From Methylocystis heyeri (GTDB lineage: Bacteria > Pseudomonadota > Alphaproteobacteria > Rhizobiales > Beijerinckiaceae): a stretch of 64,000 nt of DNA. The translations under genes and the position numbers were made by a program. Location: NCBI RefSeq assembly GCF_004802635.2, contig NZ_CP046052.1, positions 62,001 through 126,000 of the forward strand, given 5' to 3'. Positions 18,898 through 31,207 of the stretch are shown here, one piece after another. Below the pieces are notes generated by a model, which was given only the letters and a program-made list of their open reading frames with translations, ran no database searches and was not told where the DNA came from. Each line of letters starts with the position of its first letter. The stretch's first letter is position 1.

Positions 18898-19715
18898 CCG
18901 ACGCAGAAGTCTGTTCCGATTTTCTTCCTCTCGCCCGAGAGTGGCGTCGCCGCCAGTTGCGCAATGGCGCCGCCGCCGCCTGCGCGACACTTATCACGTT
19001 CGCCGCCTGCGCTTATGCCGGCGCCTTCGAGTTCCCGCGCTACGCGGATGCTGCGCAGACAATGCTGCGGCTCGCCGCAGACTCCCTGCCGCCGGATTTC
19101 AGCCGCTGGCGCCAATGGGGCCGTCCCCTTCTGGAGACGCTCGCGACCGGCGTCGCCGGAACCGCCTTGGGGGCCGGGCTCGCCTTGCCGCTTGCCGCCA
19201 TGGCTGCGAATAATGTCGGGCCCTCGATTTTTCTCGGTCGATCCGTGCGGCTGGGTTTGAATGCGCTCCGCGCTATACCCGGCCTCATTTGGGGCGTCGT
19301 GTTCGTCGCCGCGGTCGGATTTGGTCCGCTGCCCGGCATGCTCGCGCTCGGGGTTCATTCAACCGGAATGCTCGGCAAATTGTTCTTCGAGGCGATCGAA
19401 CATGTCGATCCGGCTCCCGGCGCGGCGCTATGCGCCAACGGCGTCTCGCGGCTGGGAGTCTTCCGCTTTGCAATATTGCCGCAGGCGTTGCCGCGCCTGG
19501 TCGACGCGACGATCTATCGTCTGGAACACAATCTGCGTGCGGCGACGACGCTGGGGCTCATCGGCGCCGGTGGGTTCGGCCTGGAGATCGTGACCGCGTT
19601 CCACCTCTTCGAATACCGGGAGGCGTCGGCCCTGATTTTGATCCTGCTGGCGTTGGTGACGGGCGTGAACCTCCTCGGCGCGATGATGCGCAGGAGGTTC
19701 CTCAGTCCCGACTGA
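18894..19715 (+). CDS. phnE: PhnE-type ABC transporter permease
   Basis: The start at 18894 uses the ATGA overlap with phnD. The 273-residue inner-membrane protein has several helices (AAACATLITFAACAYAG, LLETLATGVAGTALGAGLAL, IPGLIWGVVFVAAVGFG) and the ATPase-contacting EAA loop FFEAIEHVDPAPGAALCANG, characteristic of PhnE. It ends nine bases before the leftward NifX-family gene and no terminator fits between them. Confidence 0.87.
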   Translation: MTDAEVCSDFLPLAREWRRRQLRNGAAAACATLITFAACAYAGAFEFPRYADAAQTMLRLAADSLPPDFSRWRQWGRPLLETLATGVAGTALGAGLALPLAAMAANNVGPSIFLGRSVRLGLNALRAIPGLIWGVVFVAAVGFGPLPGMLALGVHSTGMLGKLFFEAIEHVDPAPGAALCANGVSRLGVFRFAILPQALPRLVDATIYRLEHNLRAATTLGLIGAGGFGLEIVTAFHLFEYREASALILILLALVTGVNLLGAMMRRRFLSPD

Positions 19716-19724
19716 AAGTTGAGG

Positions 19725-20210
19725 TCAGTAGGCGGTCTGCTCCTGCAGCTGCGTGCCGTTGCGGCGGCTAATGGCGCGACGCATCCAAAGCGGCTGGACG
19801 CCGACCATCATCGATTGAACCTGCGCGATGACATCGTCGATCGGCCGGACTCTTTCACTTTTCACCGGAAACACCCGGAGATCGTGCACCCGCACCGCCG
19901 CCAGATCGCTCAAGCCCAGAGTGAAGAGGATGCCGCAACCTTCGAGCGCGGCGACCCGATCGAGCAGGGGGTCGTATCCGGCGCCGTCGTCATTTTCCAT
20001 GTCGTCCATGATGCAGCGGCCGCCGTTGTTGGCCATGCCTCCGCCCTGCGCCTTGCCTTTGCCGCCTCTGGCGAATTGCACGACATCGACGAACTCCGAG
20101 TCGTCCACCGAAACGTCGTAGAACGCGAATTGCTTGGCCACCACGAAATTAGCGTCGAGACTGATCAGGCTGTTGGTCGTGATGGCTATTCGCAGATGAG
20201 GTGCGTCCAT
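19725..20210 (-). CDS. NifX/NafY-family cofactor-binding protein in the vnf operon
   Basis: ATG 20210 follows ACGGAGTCGAAC; upstream in-frame codons lack the family pattern. The 161-residue product reads LRIAITTNSLISLDANFVVA, FAFYDVSVDDSEFVDVVQF, LLDRVAALEGCGILFTLGL and AAVRVHDLRVFPVK, the layout of the NifX/NifB C-terminal domain that binds nitrogenase cofactor or its precursor. A Gly/Lys-rich loop with GGRCIMDDMENDDG is inserted in the middle and carries a Cys. It is the last gene of the leftward vnfDGK unit, 17 bases after the 297-residue gene. A role like that of VnfY, NafY or NifX in FeV-cofactor storage or insertion is likely by context. Confidence 0.75.
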   Translation of the reverse strand: MDAPHLRIAITTNSLISLDANFVVAKQFAFYDVSVDDSEFVDVVQFARGGKGKAQGGGMANNGGRCIMDDMENDDGAGYDPLLDRVAALEGCGILFTLGLSDLAAVRVHDLRVFPVKSERVRPIDDVIAQVQSMMVGVQPLWMRRAISRRNGTQLQEQTAY

Positions 20211-20227
20211 GTTCGACTCCGTCGAGG

Positions 20228-21121
20228 TTAGGTCATGGGTTGACCGACGATGATTTTTTCGCGGGCGAAACGGGTTCGGAAGGAGGCCGGAAGAGAAGTC
20301 CCGTCCGACGTGCGCGCTCGCCAATTCGGCAATTCGTCTTTTCTTATGGCCCCGTTTTGGAGAGCCTCTACAGGGATGATATGCAGCCGGTCATCCAGCA
20401 GGACATAAAAATCGATCGGATAGCGCGCCGCGTCTCGATAACGCTCCCCGATTTCGAAATTCACCCGATCACTCTCGAGAATGATTTTCGGGTTGTCGCA
20501 ATCGAAACGAAAATAGCGATTGAAAGGAGAACTGCGCCGAAACTGATACAGAATCCGGTCCTCGTCGGAAAATCTCTTTATTTCGGCGACGGTGTCGAAG
20601 AAGAATTCCGAAAGCATCCTGCCGACATAGGCATCGGGGTAGACGCTGATCCGAGCCGAGAACCAATAGGCGACCATCGATTCCAGAAGGTCCAGCCCCG
20701 CTCGGGTGATCTCCAGAGACAGCGCCACCATATCGATCGCGCCGTTCAAACAGATGACGCCGTCGCGCATGTCGACGTGACCCTGGGGATGAAATGCGAT
20801 CTTGCGCACGATCCGCAAGATGCGGTGGAGTTCGGCGAGTATTTTTTCGCTCTGGTTGCTCTTCGGCAGTTCCTTGCAGCGGGCCCATGCGGTGAGCTGA
20901 TGTTGCGTCGGGTAAAGCCCTGCCAGCGTCGCCTCGAACAGCAGCGCGGCGCGGGCCACCGCAGCGATGCGATCGAGAGGCGCATCGTCTGGTGGAATCG
21001 GATCGAGGAAATCGAGCGCCTTACGCTTGGTGTAGAGCTCGATCTGACGATACTCTGGCATGCGCAGATGCGAGGACCAGCCGATAGCCGGATGAACGAG
21101 CAATTTTTCGGTGAAGCCCAA
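20228..21121 (-). CDS. Unknown 297-residue protein co-transcribed with vnfDGK
   Basis: I do not recognise the family. The start is taken as TTG 21121 because GGGGA lies upstream; an in-frame ATG at 21061 (MPEYRQIELYTKRKALD) is the alternative. The protein is soluble and mostly helical in its first 190 residues (LDRIAAVARAALLFEATLAG, ILAELHRILRIVRKIAF), then turns into a beta-rich section (FRFDCDNPKIILESDRVNFE, YPIDFYVLLDDRLHIIPVE). No CxxC motif, nucleotide loop or signal peptide is visible. It sits between vnfK and a NifX-family gene on the same strand, so a role in assembly or protection of V-nitrogenase is a reasonable inference only. Confidence 0.7.
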   Translation of the reverse strand: MGFTEKLLVHPAIGWSSHLRMPEYRQIELYTKRKALDFLDPIPPDDAPLDRIAAVARAALLFEATLAGLYPTQHQLTAWARCKELPKSNQSEKILAELHRILRIVRKIAFHPQGHVDMRDGVICLNGAIDMVALSLEITRAGLDLLESMVAYWFSARISVYPDAYVGRMLSEFFFDTVAEIKRFSDEDRILYQFRRSSPFNRYFRFDCDNPKIILESDRVNFEIGERYRDAARYPIDFYVLLDDRLHIIPVEALQNGAIRKDELPNWRARTSDGTSLPASFRTRFAREKIIVGQPMT

Positions 21122-21247
21122 ATTCGTCCCCGCAGCTCAGTTAGCTATCGAGCGAAGCGGATGCCGGTTCGCGCGAAGGAAACAGGATCAAATGAGGAAT
21201 TCCCGGGTCGTCTCGGCATATCTCGAAACGACTCCAGCGCAGCGATC

Positions 21248-21271
21248 GGGGAGCGGCGCCTTCCGCTCCCC
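21248..21271 (-). other. Intercistronic hairpin after vnfK
   Basis: GGGGAGCGG (21248-21256) pairs with CCGCTCCCC (21263-21271) across a six-base loop. It begins nine bases after the vnfK stop on the coding strand and has no T-run. It may stabilise the 3' end of a processed vnfDGK message or cause partial termination. Confidence 0.6.
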
Positions 21272-21279
21272 GTCTGCGT

Positions 21280-24516
<3,237 letters not shown>

Positions 24517-24605
24517 TCACAGGAAGTGAGCTGCAGAGCTGGCGGCTTTCAGCTGGCGGCGCCGGAAGAGATCAGTCTGTTCCAGCGCCGTTCGAGGGGA
24601 TATTG

Positions 24606-24620
24606 GCAGAAAGCGTGCCA
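24606..24620 (-). promoter_or_regulatory. Sigma-54 (-24/-12) promoter of vnfDGK
   Basis: On the minus strand the sequence is TGGCACGCTTTCTGC, with GG and GC 12 bases apart, close to the consensus TGGCACG-N4-TTGC. Transcription would start near 24595, giving a leader of about 90 bases. An imperfect palindrome ATGTA-N7-TACAT lies just upstream at 24631-24647. Confidence 0.85.
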
Positions 24621-24880
24621 ATTAATCGGAATGTAATAAGAATACATATCAGTTGCGGCACACAGGCGAGTCTACCACTAAATTACAATATGTTAGCTCC
24701 TGTAGCGCGCCTGGCTCCGCACCTCTTCTCCTTTTAGGCGGCGGCTCGGCGTAAGTGCTGGCCCATATAAAATGCGGCGAGGCAAGATCCGTAGCGCACC
24801 TGTGCGAACGAAACGCTTTGCAAGTGTACCACGCTGCGCATGTGAGGCCGAAAACAGGCCGGTTTAAGCGAATATAAGCT

Positions 24881-24895
24881 TGGCACGTCTTCTGC
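24881..24895 (+). promoter_or_regulatory. Sigma-54 promoter of the NifX-glyoxalase/vnfH operon
   Basis: TGGCACGTCTTCTGC has GG at 24882-24883 and GC at 24894-24895, the required 12-base spacing. The predicted start near 24907 is 23 bases before the first ATG. With the vnfD promoter it forms a back-to-back pair in one 425-base region, which also contains a GTAC at 24826. Confidence 0.85.
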
Positions 24896-24929
24896 TCTAG
24901 GGATAGCGGTCCTGACGGAAAGGTCGCTC

Positions 24930-25793
24930 ATGCTCTACGATGGTGTCGAGGATAAAGTCGAAACGCCCGTGCAGCGGGAGACGCCTCCCGCGCCCACGAT
25001 CCTGCGCGTCGCGGTCGCGACCAGGGATGGTCAGCGCATCGATTTTCATTTCGGGCAGGCCGAGTCCTTCTGGATATATGCGGTCTCCGCTGATGGACCG
25101 CGCTTCGTCGAAGAACGTCAGATCGCCGAGCATGCGCTCCATGAAGACGAGGACAAGCGAGAGACAATCTATCGAATGCTCGCCGATTGCTCGGATCTGT
25201 TGATCGCCAAGATCGGCGCTACGCCGCAGGAGGCGCTCGCCAAGGTTGGGGTGCAGGCGAGCAACATGTACGCCGGCAAGGATGTTTCGTCCGCGTTGGC
25301 CGAGCTTTACGCCGCAAAATTGGCGGCTATGGCCGACGCGGCGGTCGACTCCAGTGAATTCCGCCTTTTGCACGCCATGCTGCGTGTCGCGGATCTCGAC
25401 CGATCGATCGACTTCTACACCCGGAAGCTCGGTATGCAGCTCATGGAGCGGCGCGAGCACAAGAAGAATATGTTTAGCCAGGCCTATCTCGGATACGGCG
25501 GCCCCGGCTCCGGGATGACGCTCGAGCTCGTCGCCAACTGGATGCGGGATGAGCCCTACGTCCATGGCGACGCATTCGGTCACATCGCGGTCGGCGTGAC
25601 CAATATCATGCGTCTGTGTGATCGCCTTGCGGTAGCGGGCGTGCCCATGCCGCGGCCTCCCCGCGCCCAGCGCCACGGGGAAAGCGTCGTCGCTTTCATC
25701 GAAGATCCCGATGGATACCGCGTTGAACTGGTTCAAGCGCCGCAGCCGGAAGCGGATGCGGCTCTCGATGACGTGTCGTCAACCCAAGTCTGA
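24930..25793 (+). CDS. NifX-like domain fused to GloA-type glyoxalase domain
   Basis: The 287-residue protein has two domains. Residues 24-130 match the NifX/NifB C-terminal fold (LRVAVATRDGQRIDFHFGQA, FWIYAVSADGPRFVEERQ, CSDLLIAKIGATPQEAL), which in NifX binds nitrogenase cofactor or precursor. Residues 144-270 match lactoylglutathione lyase (LLHAMLRVADLDRSIDFYT, RKLGMQLMERREHKKN, FGHIAVGVTNI, IEDPDGYRVELVQ). All four metal ligands of GloA seem present: His148, Glu199, His218 and Glu266, with spacings 51/19/48 against 51/18/48 in E. coli GloA. It is the first gene behind a strong sigma-54 promoter and ends 12 bases before vnfH, so it is expressed with V-nitrogenase. Its substrate and role are unknown; aldehyde detoxification or a small-ligand step in cofactor assembly are guesses. 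Confidence 0.85.
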   Translation: MLYDGVEDKVETPVQRETPPAPTILRVAVATRDGQRIDFHFGQAESFWIYAVSADGPRFVEERQIAEHALHEDEDKRETIYRMLADCSDLLIAKIGATPQEALAKVGVQASNMYAGKDVSSALAELYAAKLAAMADAAVDSSEFRLLHAMLRVADLDRSIDFYTRKLGMQLMERREHKKNMFSQAYLGYGGPGSGMTLELVANWMRDEPYVHGDAFGHIAVGVTNIMRLCDRLAVAGVPMPRPPRAQRHGESVVAFIEDPDGYRVELVQAPQPEADAALDDVSSTQV

Positions 25794-26684
<891 letters not shown>

Positions 26685-26740
26685 CGGTGAGGCGGTCGGG
26701 GAAGCGTTCCCGGCCGCTATTTCGCTTTAGGGAGGCGCCA

Positions 26741-26938
26741 ATGTCAGTTGAGTCTGCCGTGGACTATATCCGGCGCATGCGCGAGGATCATGAGTTCAGG
26801 AAATCGATGAACGAAGTATCCGAGGATGACGACGCGAGCTGGGCCGCCATCCGCGAGGCCGGGTTCGAGTTCACCATGACGGAGTTCAAAAAGGCCCAGG
26901 ATGTCATTTACGAAGAGTTCGGCGTCACGCCCATGTGA
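26741..26938 (+). CDS. Nif11-domain small protein
   Basis: The 65-residue product (MSVESAVDYIRRMREDHEF, then AIREAGFEFTMTEFKKAQD) has the Nif11 pattern: a helix with two basic turns, an acidic centre and a GFEFT motif before a final helix. Nif11 domains occur as stand-alone nitrogen-fixation proteins of unknown role and as leader peptides of modified natural products. Here there is no Gly-Gly cleavage site or Cys-rich core, so the stand-alone type is more likely. GGAGG precedes the ATG. It lies 56 bases after vnfH and before a strong terminator. Confidence 0.85.
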   Translation: MSVESAVDYIRRMREDHEFRKSMNEVSEDDDASWAAIREAGFEFTMTEFKKAQDVIYEEFGVTPM

Positions 26939-26960
26939 TATCCATGTGCCGAGCCTGATC

Positions 26961-26997
26961 GCGACCGTCGCCTATGCGGCGGTCGCCTTTGTTTCTT
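26961..26997 (+). terminator. Terminator of the vnfH operon
   Basis: GCGACCGTCGC and GCGGCGGTCGC form an 11-bp stem with one wobble pair around the loop CTAT, followed by CTTTGTTTCTT. It lies 22 bases after the nif11 stop. Confidence 0.8.
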
Positions 26998-27038
26998 CAT
27001 CCTGTCGTAAACGCCGACAAGCTCGTTCGACCGGCGCC

Positions 27039-27377
27039 TCAGCGCCGATAACGCAGGAGCGCCTCTCGCTTGTCGGCGAAAAATTCCACCATTCGCGCCG
27101 CCAGAGCTTCGTCCACCGGAACGCTGTAGCGTTGCGCGGCGCGTAGCAGCTGTTCGGCGTCGACGCCCTGCAGTGAAGCGACTCCCGCGTTCGCAAGAGA
27201 TAGTACGCGGCGCTTCAACACCTCGTCTCGGGCCTCCGCCAGCCATTTGTCGCGAATGACGCCCGGGACGTAAGCGTCCGGCGTGTCGAAGCTCGAACCA
27301 ACGGTCGAAATCGCGGCGGCCATTGCGATATCGGCCAACAGTAGATTGAATTTCTGGTTCTCGGTCAGCTCTGCCAT
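27039..27377 (-). CDS. Unknown 112-residue protein inside the vnf locus
   Basis: The family was not recognised. The product (MAELTENQKFNLLLADIAMA ... FFADKREALLRYRR) is soluble and helical, with no Cys. GAAAGGAT lies upstream of ATG 27377, which supports real translation. It faces leftwards between the vnfH operon terminator and the rightward vnfE promoter, so it has its own promoter. No sigma-54 match was found upstream of it. Confidence 0.65.
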   Translation of the reverse strand: MAELTENQKFNLLLADIAMAAAISTVGSSFDTPDAYVPGVIRDKWLAEARDEVLKRRVLSLANAGVASLQGVDAEQLLRAAQRYSVPVDEALAARMVEFFADKREALLRYRR

Positions 27378-27631
27378 TTCATATCCTTTCGTTCATGCAG
27401 TCGAAGCATTCATCAAATCGGTAACAAGATTTGAGCCACGACAGAAATCTGGATCGTACGTAGACGGCTTCTGCAGAACCTGTCGACATTGAAGCTTCGG
27501 CATATGCAATGCGTTCACGGCGGTACGGACGCGGAGATCCGAGAACAGATTTGCACGCAAGATCTCTACGGCATCTATCATCGTGGCAGCGTTCCTTCGA
27601 CTTTTCGAGGGTGAAATGGCGTGCATCGACG

Positions 27632-27647
27632 TGGCCGCGCTCTTGCA
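27632..27647 (+). promoter_or_regulatory. Sigma-54 promoter of vnfENX
   Basis: TGGCCGCGCTCTTGCA carries GG at 27633-27634 and GC at 27645-27646, exactly 12 apart, with a full TTGCA at -12. Transcription would start near 27658, 20 bases before the vnfE ATG and just ahead of its GGAGG. No clear VnfA or NifA upstream site was found. Confidence 0.75.
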
Positions 27648-27677
27648 AAGGATGCTCGAGAAATCGTGGAGGCAGAT

Positions 27678-29078
27678 ATGAAGCCGGAAGAGATTCAGGC
27701 GTTGATGGATGAACCCGCCTGCGCCCACAACAAGAAGTCGAAGTCGGGCTGCGCCAAGCCTGCGCCCGGAGCCACTCAAGGCGGTTGCTGTTTCGATGGG
27801 GCGCGAAACGCATTGCTTCCTGTCGCCGACGTCGCTCACATCGTGCATGGCCCGATCGGCTGCGCCGGATCGTCATGGGACAACCGCGGCACGCGATCAT
27901 CGGGCCCGGACACCTATCGCATCGGTATGACTACCGATCTTTCCGATATGGATGTCATCATGGGAAGGGGCGAGAGGCGGCTGTATCGGGCCATTCGCCA
28001 AGCGGTGGAGACGCACAAGCCGGCGGCTGTGTTCGTCTACAACACCTGCGTTCCGGCATTGCAGGGCGACGACATCGACGCCGTTTCAAAAGCCGCATCA
28101 GAGCGTTTCGGCGTTCCCGTCGTGCCGGTGGATTGCGCCGGCTTCTATGGCAACAAGAATCTGGGCAACCGAATTGCTGGCGACGCCGCATATAAGCACA
28201 TGATCGGCGGGCGGGAGCCGGAAGCTCCGCCCACGGCTTCGGAGATCCCGGGGGTCACTCGGCACGACATCAATCTCATCGGAGAATGGAATGTCGGCGG
28301 AGAATTCTGGAATGTGTCGCCTCTATTCGACGAACTCGGATTGCGCGTATTGTGCAGCTTCTCCGGCGATAGTCGCTTTCACGAAATCCAGACTATGCAC
28401 CGGGCGGAAGCGAGCATGGTCGTCTGCTCGAAGGCGATGCTGCATGTCGCTCGCAAGCTGGAGGCCGATCACGGGATTCCCTGGTTCGAGGGTAGCTTCT
28501 ACGGTGTGAAGGATACGTCCGCGGCCTTGCGGGGCTTCGCTCGTCTCCTGAACGATTCCGATCTCACCATGCGGGTGGAGGCGCTGATCGCACGCGAGGA
28601 GGCTCGCGTCGAGGCGGCTCTAGATCCGCCGAGACAGAAGCTGCGCGGCAAGCGCGTCCTGATTTTTACCGGCGGCTACAAGTCGTGGTCTGTTGTCTCC
28701 GCGATGCAGGATCTCGGCATGGTGGTGGTTGCGACGGGGACCGAAAAATCTACGGAAGAGGACAAGGCCCGGATACGTGAGCTGATGGGGCCGGATGCGC
28801 GCATGATCTCGGATAACGACCAGACCGGGTTGATCGGCGTCTATCGCGAATGCGGGGCCGACATATTGATCGCAGGGGATCGCTACATCTATCCGACGCT
28901 CAAATCGCGAATCCCCTTCCTCGATATCGACCATGTGCGGCGCATCGGCTACGCGGGCTATGACGGTCTGATCGAATTGGCGCGCAATCTCGATCATGCG
29001 GTTCATTCTCCGGTCTGGAACCTGGTGCGGTCTCGTCCCTCCTGGAGCGAGCCCAGGCCGGCGCGCGCAGTGGCTTGA
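27678..29078 (+). CDS. vnfE: FeV-cofactor scaffold protein VnfE
   Basis: With VnfN this NifD-like chain forms the scaffold on which the NifB product is converted to FeV-cofactor. ATG 27678 ([20 protein letters not shown]) has GGAGG upstream; the frame extends further left but without a start signal. The 466 residues include [51 protein letters not shown] and [17 protein letters not shown], as in NifE/VnfE. The late Cys ligand region of true NifD/VnfD (NCARSSG) is replaced by [14 protein letters not shown]. vnfN follows nine bases later. Confidence 0.92.
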   Translation: MKPEEIQALMDEPACAHNKKSKSGCAKPAPGATQGGCCFDGARNALLPVADVAHIVHGPIGCAGSSWDNRGTRSSGPDTYRIGMTTDLSDMDVIMGRGERRLYRAIRQAVETHKPAAVFVYNTCVPALQGDDIDAVSKAASERFGVPVVPVDCAGFYGNKNLGNRIAGDAAYKHMIGGREPEAPPTASEIPGVTRHDINLIGEWNVGGEFWNVSPLFDELGLRVLCSFSGDSRFHEIQTMHRAEASMVVCSKAMLHVARKLEADHGIPWFEGSFYGVKDTSAALRGFARLLNDSDLTMRVEALIAREEARVEAALDPPRQKLRGKRVLIFTGGYKSWSVVSAMQDLGMVVVATGTEKSTEEDKARIRELMGPDARMISDNDQTGLIGVYRECGADILIAGDRYIYPTLKSRIPFLDIDHVRRIGYAGYDGLIELARNLDHAVHSPVWNLVRSRPSWSEPRPARAVA

Positions 29079-29087
29079 GGAGGCGAC

Positions 29088-30440
29088 ATGGCGCAGATCC
29101 TCACCCCCACAAAGGCGCTTGCCGTCAACCCGCTGAAAGCCAGCCAGCCTATCGGCGCGTCGCTCGCCTTTCTCGGCCTCGCCGATTGCATGCCGCTGGA
29201 GCATGGCGCACGCGGTTGCACTTCGTTCAACAAGCTCTTCTTCATGCGGCATTTCAATGAGCCGATTCCGTTGCAGACGACCGCGATGGATCAGACGACC
29301 GCCGTCCTCGGCGCAGACGACAGCGTTGTCGAAGCGCTGGCGACGATCTGCCGGAGAAACCAGCCTAAGATCATCGGGCTGGTGACGACGGGCCTCTCGG
29401 AAATGCAGGGAGCGGACGTGCCGCGCACGATCCATGAGTTCCGGCGCAAATATCCCGACTTCGGTTCTGTCGCCGTTGCGCCGGTCAGCGCCAGCGATAC
29501 TTTGGGCTGCCTGGAGACGGGCTTCGCCGCGGCGGTGGAATCCATCATCCGCACGCTGGTGACCCGGCGTCCGGAAGCGCGCAGAAATCCGCGCCAGGTG
29601 AATGTGCTGGCCGGAGCGCTGCTCACTCCCGGGGATCTGGAAGAGTTGCGGGATTGGATCGAAGCCTTTGGGCTCAGGCCGATCATCGCGCCAGATATCG
29701 GCGCCTCTCTGGATGGGCATTTGATCGAGGCCGGCTATTCCACCTTGACCTACGGGGGAGCATTGCGGGCTGAGATCGAGTCTATGGGGGAGTCCATCGC
29801 AACGTTCGTGATCGGGCGTTCGCTCTGCGGAGCCGCCGATGCGCTGAAGGAGATCACTGGCGTTTCCGACTGGCGCTTCGATCAACTGACGGGGCTCGCC
29901 GAGAGCGACGCCCTCACGCAGGCGCTCGTCGATATATCGGGGCGTTGCGCGCCCGCGCGTCTCGCGCGCTATCGCGAGCAGCTTACCGACGCCATGGTCG
30001 ATTGCCAGTTCCAGTTCGGGGGGGCGAAGATTGGGGTCGCGGGGGACGCCGACGTCGTCGCCGCCATGGCGGATTTTTTCACCGGCATGGGAGCTCATGT
30101 CGTAGCGGCGGTCGCCTCGGCCAATTCCACCCGGCTCGACGCGCTCGGGATCGAACAGGTCGTTATCGGCGATCTCGAGGACTTCGAGTCTCTCGTGCGG
30201 GAGGGTTCGGTAGATCTCATCGTCACCAATTCCCATGGCGCCGAAATATCCCGCAGAACCGGGGCCGCGCTGCTGCGCGCAGGATTTCCGATCTACGACG
30301 CCTATGGCGCGCATACGGACGCATGGATCGGCTACCGTGGTACGCGGCGGCTGATTTTTACGGCGGCCAATCTGCTTGCTAACCACTACCAGGAACTGCA
30401 GCCCTATGTGTCGCGGTATCGCGTCGACGCGGCGGAGTGA
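29088..30440 (+). CDS. vnfN: FeV-cofactor scaffold protein VnfN
   Basis: The NifK-like partner of VnfE. The 450-residue chain starts MAQILTPTKALAVNPLKASQ and has IGASLAFLGLADCMPLEHGA with RGCTSFNKLFFMRHFNEPI, LVTTGLSEMQGADVPRTI and SHGAEISRRTGAALLRAGFP, all typical of NifN/VnfN. GGAGG precedes the ATG. The arrangement E-N-X matches the vnfENX order known from Azotobacter. vnfX follows three bases after the stop. Confidence 0.92.
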   Translation: MAQILTPTKALAVNPLKASQPIGASLAFLGLADCMPLEHGARGCTSFNKLFFMRHFNEPIPLQTTAMDQTTAVLGADDSVVEALATICRRNQPKIIGLVTTGLSEMQGADVPRTIHEFRRKYPDFGSVAVAPVSASDTLGCLETGFAAAVESIIRTLVTRRPEARRNPRQVNVLAGALLTPGDLEELRDWIEAFGLRPIIAPDIGASLDGHLIEAGYSTLTYGGALRAEIESMGESIATFVIGRSLCGAADALKEITGVSDWRFDQLTGLAESDALTQALVDISGRCAPARLARYREQLTDAMVDCQFQFGGAKIGVAGDADVVAAMADFFTGMGAHVVAAVASANSTRLDALGIEQVVIGDLEDFESLVREGSVDLIVTNSHGAEISRRTGAALLRAGFPIYDAYGAHTDAWIGYRGTRRLIFTAANLLANHYQELQPYVSRYRVDAAE

Positions 30441-30443
30441 GCG

Positions 30444-30914
30444 ATGCTGAAGATCGCCTTCGCCTCCAGCGATCAGGAAAGAGTGAACCTGCATTTCGGC
30501 GGCGCCGAGCAACTCGTGATCTTCGACGTTTCGCCGGGCCGCGCCGATCTGCTGGGGGTCCAGCAGTTTATCAAGGCGGAACCGGTGGGGGAATCCGGTC
30601 GCAGCGGTCTTACGGACTCCGTTCAGGACAAGGTGATCCCCAAGCTGGAGTTCGTCGACGGATGCGCTGCGGTTTACGCCGCTTCCATCGGCGGTAATTC
30701 CGTGCGGCGGTTGATGCTGATGGGCGTGCAGCCGATCGTCGTCGACGACGGCCACGAGATTCTGGATTTGCTGAACGAGGTGAGCCTGGCGCTCGTCTAT
30801 GGGGGCCTTCCATGGGTGGAGAAGGCGAAAAAGAAAGCTGCGCCGCCGACGCCAGCCACTAACGGTTCAACCCAAAGCCGTAAACTCGTCGCATCGATGG
30901 AGGAGCTGGAATGA
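30444..30914 (+). CDS. vnfX: FeV-cofactor carrier VnfX
   Basis: VnfX/NifX proteins hold the cofactor precursor between NifB and the E-N scaffold. The 156-residue product has LKIAFASSDQERVNLHFGGA, LVIFDVSPGRADLLGVQQF, FVDGCAAVYAASIGGNSVRR and MLMGVQPIVVDDGHEILD, the NifX fold, and then a charged tail with KKKAAPPTPATNG. It follows vnfN closely, and its stop overlaps the next gene by four bases (ATGA). Confidence 0.9.
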   Translation: MLKIAFASSDQERVNLHFGGAEQLVIFDVSPGRADLLGVQQFIKAEPVGESGRSGLTDSVQDKVIPKLEFVDGCAAVYAASIGGNSVRRLMLMGVQPIVVDDGHEILDLLNEVSLALVYGGLPWVEKAKKKAAPPTPATNGSTQSRKLVASMEELE

Positions 30915-31207
30915 GCCTTGATTTGGATGATCGATCTAGCGCCGAAAATTCAGAGGCGGGAGGCCCCTCGATAGGCGAGGAGGAGAAGCTGCGTTTGATC
31001 CTTCGGACGATCGCCGAGGCGCGCCCGGGAATCCAGGCTGACGGCGGAGACATTGAATTCCTTGAACTGCGTGGCGAGCGCGTTGAGGTGCGCCTCACGG
31101 GCAAGTGTCTGACCTGCGCCCTCGCCGGTCAGACGTTAGGCGCGATCCGCCGCAAACTCGTTCAGACCCTTGGCCAGCCGGTCATGGTCGTACCGATCAT
31201 GCCCTAG
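30911..31207 (+). CDS. NifU C-terminal-like (Nfu) Fe-S scaffold
   Basis: The 98-residue protein matches the Nfu domain of NifU: IAEARPGIQADGGDIEFLEL, then VRLTGKCLTCALAGQTLGAI with the CxxC that binds a [4Fe-4S] cluster. The N-terminal IscU-like and [2Fe-2S] domains of full NifU are absent. By position it supplies clusters to NifB, the ferredoxin or VnfH. It is coupled to vnfX through an ATGA overlap. Confidence 0.88.
   Translation: MSLDLDDRSSAENSEAGGPSIGEEEKLRLILRTIAEARPGIQADGGDIEFLELRGERVEVRLTGKCLTCALAGQTLGAIRRKLVQTLGQPVMVVPIMP

Noticed and set aside
28620-30755. Long minus-strand open frame of 711 codons opposite vnfE and vnfN
   Set aside because: It is a shadow produced by GC-rich codon use; vnfE and vnfN on the plus strand are certain.
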